In this document: positions 23,201-30,704 of the stretch, one piece after another | Position numbering within the stretch: the stretch's first letter is position 1 | How the letters are laid out: each line of letters opens with the position of its first letter | From: Pelargonium cotyledonis | Taxonomy: Eukaryota > Streptophyta > Magnoliopsida > Geraniales > Geraniaceae | Direction of reading: 5' to 3' | Length of the DNA stretch: 30,704 nucleotides | Assembly: GCA_036897625.1 (NCBI GenBank) | Contig: JAYMTA010000352.1 | Span: 1-30,704 of the forward strand | Position numbers and translations under genes: made by a program | Notes under the pieces: generated by a model | Database searches by the model: none | What the model saw: the letters and a program-made list of their open reading frames with translations, nothing else | What the model was told of the DNA's origin: nothing

Positions 23201-25709
23201 AGTGTTACTAGATGCTTTTGCATGTACTTTTTTAGACAAGGAAGAACTGCAGTTTATTCTAGAATATCCTCCTGCTTCCAATTGGGTTGCCACTCACGTG
23301 ATTCTTGGTCCAAAGTATCTCACATTGACAGCGTGTGAAGTTTGAAAACACTTGATACAGTAGTTGGGTCCTCCACTTAATGGTTTAAAACTTTTAGGTT
23401 GAAGTGTTACACATGCATTTTATGTTCACTATGTAATTAACTATATTCTTACATCCAATTCTATTTATCAGGATATGTATGACTTCATGCATGTGGAGAA
23501 ACCATCAACACCAGTAATAGATCGTGGAATAGCATTGCACAAAATGATTAGGCTTATTACCATGGGGTTAGGTGGAGAAGGATATTTGAATTTCATGGGG
23601 AATGAATTTGGGCATCCTGGTATGATGGGTTGGGCCATGACCAACAATAAAATTTGAGTTTTGCTATTTTTATCATTAATGAGATGAACTGCTGTCAATG
23701 TTTTGTCGAGGATTTGAGGTTATAATTACTTTACTACTCTTTTATTCAGAGTGGATAGATTTTCCAAGAGGTCAGCAGAAACTTCCTACTGGTAAAGTCA
23801 TACCAGGAAACAATTTCAGTTATGATAAATGCCGACGCAGATTTGATCTGGTAAGTTCCTTTCCATGGCTTGTGTTGCGTTGCTAGTGTCAGTTATTAAT
23901 TATGGGTGAATACTTGAAACTTGAAAGAGCGTGCCAGTGTTTTATAAATATGAATGCAAATCATATGCATTGTGGAGATCATTTGTAGAAAATTAACTTC
24001 TTCATTTTCTTAAGTTTCCCGGTTATGTTTTTCATTGAACATTACATTATCTTTGGTTTGCGCATTCAGGGAGATGCAAAGTATTTACGATACCACGGAT
24101 TGCAAGAATTTGATCAGGCAATGCAACATTTAGAAGAAACTTATGGTGTAAGTTTTAAAGTCTTTACAATTCTCTCACTATTCCAACTGTCCATTTCCTT
24201 GTTCAAATCCTAGTTTTGAAGGTTGTTTGTCCTCACCTAGAAGTTTTCTTGCAAGAAAAGTTGGGGGAAATGCTTGACAGCTTGAGCAACTTCTCCCTCT
24301 TTTTCTTGTTTTCTGAGAGTTAAATAATAGTCAAAGTGTTTATTGTATTTATTTATACCCTTCTTTCTGGTTCCAATAGTACTATTAAATGTACTCTCCT
24401 GTTTTGGCTCTCTTGAATGTTACAGATTTAGTCTTCCTTGTATTTTTTTTTTTTTTTTTGCTCCACTTAGAATGCAGAAGGCTTCTGCTCCTGTTTGCTT
24501 TTTATATTCCCCTATACAACTATTGAAGAGAAACAAGAAGAAAGAGCATCTTAGATCATTCTCACCCTCTTTGAATAAGATTCTCTGAATGGGATAAAGT
24601 TTGCATCCTTGTTTGTTTCTTTGTGGTGTCACTGGTGAGTGTAGTGTTTGTTGTGGATACTAAATCTTATTTGACATCATCTTCTGCTCTAGCGTGGATG
24701 ATTATGACTTCAGAACAGTCTTCCCAGAGCATGCTTACTGTAGGCTTTTTCACTGAAAAATAACTCAATTATTGATCATTGATGCAGTTCATGAGTTCTA
24801 AGCACCAGTATATATCACACAAAGATGAAGGTGATCGGGTAATTGTCTTTGAAAGAGGAGAGCTTGTTTTTGTCTTCAATTTTCATTGGACAAACAGCTA
24901 TTCAGACTTCCGAGTTGGCTGCTTAAAACCAGGAAAGTACAAGGTATAGTATGCTCTTCCTTTTCCTGATCACATAATTTGTTAAACTCGATTCAAATAC
25001 TCTTAAGCCAGAGCTGTGTTACAGAACGTTTTGATTTGGACAATGCATCGGCAAATCTCATTCCAAACAAGATTGCCCCTTGCATAATCCAAAATGTTAA
25101 ACATCCAATAACAGTAGTTTGGTTTGAAGCCACTTTATTTCTATTTCATGTGTGTTGATATTATATGATGGGAGGCATTGTTCCATTTCTGATGGGTTTG
25201 GTATCAGATTCTTTAACTTTTTCGCAAACCATTCAACTTCTCTGACCAGTAATAGTATAGCTCGAAAGGTAACTCCTATAGAATATGTGCTAGATTTCGA
25301 TACTTTGCATAAATTTTCATTGTAATATACACGGTGTCATGCCTGTAAAAGATAATGCAGTTAATATGCAATGATCTGCATCCTTCAGCCTCCCGACGCC
25401 TCTGCTGTGCAATGCTTTTATCTGTAATACAGATTTAAACCTCGTCATGTTTCCATTTCAGATTGTCTTGGATTCAGATGACCGGTTGTTCGGAGGCTTC
25501 AAAAGAATTGATCACAACGCCGAGTACTTCACCCGAGTAAGAAAGGATTTTCCCCCTCCATTCCTAGAAATGTATCTCAATCTCCTCCCTACTACATGCA
25601 AGTGACTTCCATTTTTCTGCAGGATGGATGGTTCGACGACCGGCCTAATTCTTTCCTGGTATATGCCCCTTGTAGAACAGCAGTGGTTTATGCTCTAGTA
25701 CAAGACTGA
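14284..25709 (+). CDS. SBE2: Starch branching enzyme class II (1,4-alpha-glucan branching enzyme), plastidial
   Basis: Cuts alpha-1,4 glucan chains and rejoins them as alpha-1,6 branches in amylopectin synthesis in plastids. Exons: 14284-14464 (end uncertain), 15652-15809, 15900-16063, 16205-16303, 17096-17138, 17686-17745, 18134-18214, 18910-19026, 19330-19413, 19670-19791, 19972-20091, 20652-20781, 20862-20972, 21646-21774, 22286-22389, 22854-22998, 23472-23619, 23750-23850, 24070-24147, 24788-24943, 25462-25536, 25623-25709. All join in phase: 830 residues, or 816 if exon 1 ends at 14422. The N-terminus [16 protein letters not shown] is a transit peptide of the class II type. CBM48 follows ([16 protein letters not shown]). 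The GH13 barrel has all four regions: [15 protein letters not shown] (nucleophile Asp, ~477); GED (acid Glu, ~532); ESHDQ (Asp, ~600). The end [15 protein letters not shown] is family-typical. The long acidic N-terminal arm points to class II (A), not class I. Confidence 0.96.
14423..15651 (+). other. Branching-enzyme intron 1 with ambiguous donor
   Basis: Exon 2 begins at 15652 with two bases that complete a codon, so exon 1 must end in phase 1. Two GT donors fit: 14423 (weak, GTATAA) and 14465 (stronger, GTACGT). The upstream GT at 14415 leaves phase 2 and reaches a stop soon after exon 2 starts. The intron (1187 or 1229 bases) includes a 380-base antisense open frame (14751-15131) with no recognisable product. 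A GC-richer patch at 14940-15140 could be an old insertion. Confidence 0.6.
17869..17891 (+). repeat. (CT)n microsatellite in branching-enzyme intron 6
   Basis: An uninterrupted CT run of about 11-12 units in the intron between exons 6 and 7. No function is inferred. Confidence 0.9.
24443..24460 (+). repeat. Poly-T tract in branching-enzyme intron 19
   Basis: A run of about 18 T in the 640-base intron between exons 19 and 20. It could be the tail of an old antisense retro-insertion, but the adjacent sequence gives no supporting element. Confidence 0.8.
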
Positions 25710-26112
25710 AACTATCTCATTCCACTCAGGTCTCAGCCCTCTTAGAATCACAAACACAACAATAATATTATCCGATTCACCACTCTGAAAGTTCGAGACG
25801 AATAAGGTTAAGAAAAATTTGCCCAGAAACCCAATATCATGCGGGGCTCAAGGAGACCAATTATATTTTTATTTTTTTGTAAAGTTTCAAGGTCATTTTA
25901 TTGAGGATATTACCAAGACAATTTCCATTGTATAGCACGCTGTAGTGTTAATCTATGTCTAGTGTCTGATGCTATTTGCAGTGCTGCTCATGGAAAACAC
26001 CATTTTGCTGAATTGTTCCTCTAAATTTTATTCAATTGTTTATTAAGAAAATTATCCCAATGACACACACATCACAACACATTGTTCAGCATGAAAACAT
26101 AGTTATTAAATC
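25710..26112. other. Convergent 3' ends of SBE2 and GRF
   Basis: These 403 bases hold the 3' untranslated regions of both flanking genes, which are transcribed towards each other. A/T-rich stretches near 25865-25900 and 26020-26060 could hold polyadenylation signals. No ORF or repeat is evident. Confidence 0.6.
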
Positions 26113-28195
26113 CTAGGTGCTAACATAGCTGGTGTCCGAGGCCGAACCGCGAGGTAACTGATGCAGAACACTGGTCGGGGAGGTCGTGGAGGACGATCTC
26201 AACGCCTCTGCGAGCGGCCCTCCCATGGAACCGACATGGCTCGAGGTCCACCCCGAGCCCCAGTTCACTTGTGCTTGCTGCTCGCCTTCAGCATTGCCAT
26301 TTCTAGACCCGGGCTCGTCACCAATACCAGTAGACAGTTTCAAAGATACATCCGAGGAAAAGTTTAGATTCACAGTAGTAGAGCTCATGGGGCTGCCACT
26401 GCTTCCATCACCGTCGGTTGTTCGCGGCCAGTCATCGAAGAAATGGCTCCGGACGTGTCCGTCGGGCCTACCGTCCCCGGAGACCTCACTGTGGGCGCCA
26501 AATAAGGCTTTGTTTTCATGTTTTGAACGTGAAGAACTGTTTGGGTGGGACACAAGAATATGTTAAAATGCCAATAAATATTAAGCCAACAATAAGATAG
26601 GTAGGTAGAACATTATCAAAAGCCAAAAGCAATAAAGCATCATTGGCTATGGGTTCTCAAAAGAAAATTAAAGCTGTGGTTGGGGTCGGTTAGAGTATAA
26701 ACTATAGTTCTTTGAAAGATTTCACACACGTTTGTACACTAGGCTGAGAATTAAGGTCTTAGTTGTTATAAACACAAATTTAAGTAGATTTTAAATCTAT
26801 CTTAATCTGGTTGATGGATATATTTTACCAATCTAACTTGTTAGTCGAGTTATTCAACACGTCTAATAATAAATGGATCTGATTCAGATTAACTTGTTGA
26901 AATAATACTAAACTCGAGAACACAAAATATCACCCCAAATCTAGGCCTTATAGAGGGTTAAGGGTCCTACTCATTATATTATTATCTTAAATATTGAAAC
27001 TGTTGAAATGAATAGAACATATAAACAAATGAAGAAATGTCCCACAAAATCCGATAATATAATTATCTACTTAACCAATCAAGAACTCGTGAAAAATCAA
27101 AAGCTTGAAAGAAACTAGTGTTTATTAGCTGTTACCTTTGGCTGAGGTTGAGAAGATCAACGGAAGGTAATGGCCCGGAGAGGTCAAAATGGTCAACGCC
27201 GGCCCCTGCCGTCAGAGGCGGCGCAGCCGCGGTATTGGCGGTTCTGGGTGTCCCAGCAGCTGCACCGCCACCCACAGCGGCGGCGGATGTGGGGATTTCC
27301 ACAGGCTTTCTTGAACGGTTTCGGCCTCGGTGCATGTGGCGCTCGCAGTACTTGTGGCCGCCCACCACTTCCTTGGAGCACCGCCACTTCTTGCCGTCGG
27401 TCCTCCGGCACCGCCCGGGCTCCGGATCCATAGCTAGTCTCCCCCAATAACCAGACTGCAACACTATTAACACACAACCATGCACAACTAATTAGTCACT
27501 CCCAACGGTCAAATTTTCTGACCCAAAAAAGTTGTTCACATCTCCAAGCTAGAACATTTATTTGAAGTAGCTAGCTAGCTAGTAATGAAGATATGAAATG
27601 GAAGTACCACATAGAATCTTGATCTTGAACTTGACATTTTCTCGAGAAAAAGAAGAAAGAGAGAAACTTACAAGCTGCAGGCTGATGATGGTGAAGAGGG
27701 TGGTGGAGAAAATAAGGTGGAGGTGTTGCATGAAGAAGGTTCTTCTTGATAGGGTAGAGGAGCTCAGGAGGAACAGCAGCACCAGCCAACATGTACCTGT
27801 AAATCAGAGCTTGCAGCTCCAGCTCTTGCCACTGTCCCATGCTGAAGTAACTTGCTGTCCCTAAACACACATACAAATGTTAATAAATTCGACTTTATGA
27901 TCAGATTTATATATGTATGAGAAGAACAGGAAGAAGAAGGTAACAGAGAAAGTGTTTAATTACTGGAAAGAGGCTCTGTTGCATCTGGAAATAATGCTGA
28001 CATGTTATTGGTATTGGTGGTGATCTTGGGGTTAGGGTGTTGAGGTACAAACAAAGGAAGAGCAGAGACAGAGGCAGGGGATGGAAGATCATGATCAACA
28101 AGCTGGTTGAGTTTTGGCATCTTTGCAGAAGGATAATATTGCTCTGACTCATGCACCTGAACCTGGTGCCTCCATTGCTTCATATGGAAGTCCAT
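26113..28195 (-). CDS. Growth-regulating factor (GRF) transcription factor, miR396-targeted
   Basis: Plant-specific nuclear transcription factor that promotes cell proliferation in leaves and other organs with GIF coactivators. Exons on the minus strand: 28195-27964, 27860-27672, 27463-27136, 26536-26113; in phase they give 390 residues. The start MDFHMKQWR is the usual GRF N-terminus. The QLQ domain (about 87-118, [17 protein letters not shown] then [11 protein letters not shown]) binds GIF. The WRC domain (about 153-197, [17 protein letters not shown], then HKYCERH) has the zinc-binding C3H pattern and basic nuclear-targeting residues. Next come the FFDDWPR motif (~282), GGPLAEAL (355-362) and the end [10 protein letters not shown]. 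Exon 3 starts at 27463 because only that AG gives the family-typical LLQSGYWGR; a second AG eight bases further in would shift the frame. Family assignment is firm; which GRF number it matches is not settled. Confidence 0.95.
27297..27317 (-). promoter_or_regulatory. miR396 target site in GRF mRNA
   Basis: On the minus strand this 21-base stretch encodes the end of the WRC domain (RSRKPVE). It matches the established miR396 recognition site of GRF genes, with the usual single extra base opposite the microRNA. It predicts transcript cleavage or repression by miR396 as leaves mature. The match is from remembered miR396 sequence; a degradome test would be direct proof. Confidence 0.92.
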
Positions 28196-28367
28196 TGACA
28201 GAGAATGAGAGAAAGATGAGTATTGGGTTGTGTGGGTTGGGGTTTTGTTGGGTTTATTTACTACTATTAATTATAGAAAAAGAGGAACTAGTTAGGTCAT
28301 GGGTTCAGGTTTGGTGTGAAGAGAAAGTTTGACAAAAGTAGGGCAGATCGAGAGATGGTATAGGTTC

Positions 28368-28373
28368 TTTATA
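28368..28373 (-). promoter_or_regulatory. Possible TATA box of the GRF gene
   Basis: TATAAA on the minus strand, about 175 bases before the GRF start codon, with a pyrimidine (CT) tract just upstream at 28392-28409. Distance and composition suit a plant core promoter. The transcription start is not known. Confidence 0.4.
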
Positions 28374-28391
28374 TCTTTGGCAGATACTGCA

Positions 28392-28409
28392 TAGAGAGAG
28401 AGAGAGAGA
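28392..28409 (+). repeat. (GA)n microsatellite in GRF promoter
   Basis: About nine AG units. GA/CT repeats are frequent in plant promoters and can be bound by GAGA-binding BBR/BPC proteins, which could matter for GRF control. Inferred only from the motif. Confidence 0.85.
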
Positions 28410-30255
28410 CAGAAGTGGTCATGTAGGGTTGTGAGCTCTGACAAGAGAGCCTGCAAAGTTTGTTTATGGCCAGTGGAGAAGCTTGAGGTAAAGACAGTGA
28501 CAAGACACTACACACTTGATTTCTCTTTAGAAAATAACAAGGAAAAGAGAGAGACTTGTAGTATTATTCTACTAATAACAATATAAAACCTGGAGTTGTA
28601 TTGTTTCTACTTTATACAAATTGCATTGGAAGTATGAACCTTTGAGAAACTAAAGGCATCACTTGCATGTGTTCATGGAACAACAAGATAAGCCTAAAAA
28701 AACCCTTTTTAGTGTTTGTTTGGTGTAAAAAAAACCACATCACTTGTGTTAACATTGGATCAATCTAATTTGTAGATAAAGCCGATCGATTCTATTTCGT
28801 TATACTATCTCGTGTAAATGCTAGATGTTATCTCTTTAAACGAGGTTGACATTTTACCACAAATCCTTACAGTATTTCTGTATTTTTTTTTTTCCATTTC
28901 ATGTGTTACAAAACACACACACACATTGTAGTAGTAAATGGCCATAAACAAACTTTGCAAGAGCAAGAAGACAATAGCAATGTACAAGTTGAGTGCTCTC
29001 AGTGTGTTGTGTTGTAGTTTCACAGTTTATGATCATTCTCTTGGCCACTTCCTATAATGTTTTGTTATGATCCAATCTTATAAACTGTAATGTTTTGGTT
29101 TCTGCTGTCAGTTCCAGATCTGTCTCTGCCTCTGCAACCTAAGCTACTACCACTACCATTACCTGCAAGCTTGTAATTTTACTATTAATGTATTCATGGT
29201 GATGCTTAAAATATGGATAATTAAGATTAATTAATTAATTAGAGCTCATTGGTGTGTCCATGCATGATGAAGCTAGTTCTACAAGTAGGTTCAGGGTGGT
29301 GCAAGCAAGGAAGCCCTAGCTACAATCTGTGTTGTTGTTGGGTAAATTTGATTTTGATTATGAGAATTGAAAGCTATGCAAGAATCCAAAATTGGGGTCA
29401 AATTGAGTTTTATGGAAATTGATAAAAACTCCATTGAGATTGTGTAAATATTTTGTCAGAATTGAGGGCCATGTGATATAGCTCAAGAACTCTAGGGTGC
29501 TCTCTACTCTCTACCCGCACTCACCTCTCTATTTCTCTCTTTGGATTATAGTAGAGTCTGACGCGTGACGGGTTATTCAAACGTTGCAAATCAGAGGAAA
29601 AGATTTCAGTGTCGTGAGTTTGATTATTGGTGATATTTTTGACTTAGTAAAGTTTTTTATTTGATTGTTTTTGGTTATGTTGGGTGATCGGCTAATCATG
29701 TTGCCCAAGCTTCAGCTTGGCCGTCATGGCATGTAACTAGTTTTATTGAATGGGTTGGAAATGATTCTTCGATTCTGATTACGAGTCTGATATCTGCTGA
29801 TATTAGTGCCTAATAAAGTCGTTCTAGTTAATTTCACACAAAAAAGAAAATACTAAAATGATACAAATCATTCCGTAAAAACATGTATCCTCAAATATTT
29901 TAGGTGGATTCATATTTTATTTGCACCAATTGAATAGCAAATTAGATGGACAAGAATACCCTTACATTAAGTTCCTAATTTACATTAGAGAAGATTTTTT
30001 GTGAAGGTGGGTCACTTTTTGTGTACCAATATTTAACTCCTACGATCCCATAATTTGTGTTACCAAAATATTTTTGTCTTTTGCAACTTATTAACTTAAA
30101 TTATTTTTTATAACTTTTAAATAATTTAAACTATGCAATCGTTATTCCGTCAGTTAACTTAAACGGAAAAATATTCTCTCTCATCATGTGACATCCACAT
30201 GACTGTATAACATTCATAAATATCGATTTTACCTTCTTCTTCATTACTCAAGAAC
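28410..30255. other. GRF upstream intergenic region, no gene seen
   Basis: AT-rich sequence with a T-run near 28882-28893, a short CA repeat at 28911-28924, and TTAATTAATTAATTAG near 29228. CCAAGCTTCAGCTTGG (about 29705-29721) is a small hairpin. TCATGTGACATCCACATGA (about 30183-30201) is another short palindrome, near CCGTCAGTTAACTTAAACGG (30148-30167); such phrases are common in decayed plant transposons, but no element boundary is clear. The only ORF track-size frames (for example 28805-29023, minus) lack any sign of being real genes. Confidence 0.45.
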
Positions 30256-30348
30256 ACTATTACCGGATACTTCAAACTCTCGTCGGAAACTTCATACACT
30301 CGTCGGAAACTTTAAACTATAATTGGAAACTTCAAATTCGCCGGAAAG
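30256..30348 (+). repeat. Degenerate 20-bp tandem repeat
   Basis: Successive units TTCAAACTCTCGTCGGAAAC (30271), TTCATACACTCGTCGGAAAC (30291), TTTAAACTATAATTGGAAAC (30311) and TTCAAATTCGCCGGAAAG (30331), with a weaker unit before them ending CCGGATAC. The period is 20 bases. Function unknown; it could be part of a transposon end or a divergent minisatellite. Confidence 0.85.
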
Positions 30349-30704
30349 TTAATTTTTTTTGTCTTGTTTTATTTGTTTTGATTCATTAAATTCATGAAAA
30401 AATTAGCACATACCTACAAATTAGAACAAACTGGAACAAATTAACAACACACAAACATAAATTAACCCAAAAAAAGAAAAACCAGATCTGATTCAGATCT
30501 CGTTCACGGCTCACGGCTCACGGCCACTGGCGGGGGATTCTGTTATTGGGTCTTGACAGTTTCTTTAATCATTTAAGCTCTGCCTGGTTTTTCAACATGG
30601 CTTTTGGTTTTGTTTTGAGTAGTTAAACTTTGAGTTATTAGCACTTCATATGGAAAAAGGTTTCACTTTTGGGTTCTTGAATTTAGGACTGTTGAAGTCT
30701 ATTT
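30349..30704. other. Right edge, nothing recognised
   Basis: AT-rich sequence with a short iterated CACGGCT motif (CGTTCACGGCTCACGGCTCA, about 30501-30520). No coding region can be supported before the window ends. Confidence 0.4.

Noticed and set aside
26161-26566. Plus-strand ORFs opposite GRF exon 4
   Set aside because: Shadows of the conserved minus-strand C-terminal exon ending GGPLAEAL...SYVST.
27118-27450. 110-aa plus-strand ORF rich in Pro/Ala/Arg
   Set aside because: It is the antisense of GRF exon 3, whose GC-rich WRC and Ala/Gly codons open several frames.
1-30704. CRISPR array, bacterial operon, phage or listed-agent sequence
   Set aside because: No evenly spaced repeats with unique spacers and no prokaryotic gene layout; all real genes are intron-rich plant genes.

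Overview
The window is plant nuclear DNA, almost certainly from a eudicot. The reasons are long AT-rich introns with GT–AG borders, CT/GA microsatellites in leader regions, and four plant-type genes: a full-size ABCG (PDR) transporter, a Rhizobiales-like phosphatase, a plastidial class II starch branching enzyme, and a miR396-targeted GRF transcription factor. I cannot name the genus from sequence alone. All exon boundaries were placed by hand from reading phase, splice sites and family conservation.

Layout: (a) About 370-1281 holds a broken partial copy of the phosphatase gene. It keeps the first intron, so it came from a DNA-level duplication and not from a retrocopy. (b) 1613-2176 is a composite repeat that includes a ~150-bp, roughly 90% identical inverted repeat ending 83 bp before the ABCG start codon. 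(c) 2259-10628 (+) is a 20-exon ABCG/PDR transporter gene coding for 1431 residues. It has one in-frame TAG at codon 248, a changed first NBD1 Walker A residue, and one GC–AG intron. (d) 11220-13326 (+) is an intact 4-exon RLPH2-type protein phosphatase (311 aa). (e) 14284-25709 (+) is a 22-exon starch branching enzyme II (about 816-830 aa) with all four GH13 catalytic regions. (f) 26113-28195 (-) is a 4-exon growth-regulating factor (390 aa) with QLQ and WRC domains and a miR396 site; it converges tail to tail on the branching enzyme. (g) 28196-30704 is GRF upstream sequence with simple repeats and no gene I can support.

The genes do not form a functional cluster. They are ordinary neighbours with unrelated roles: membrane export, phosphotyrosine/PPP signalling, amylopectin branching, and leaf growth. 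The arrangement pseudo-RLPH2 – ABCG – RLPH2 suggests a tandem duplication of an [ABCG–RLPH2] unit, which predicts another ABCG copy just outside the left edge.

I found no CRISPR array, tRNA, rRNA, prophage, or convincing new multi-gene system. The points most worth following are the nonsense codon in an otherwise clean ABCG gene, the long hairpin at its promoter, and the decayed phosphatase copy.
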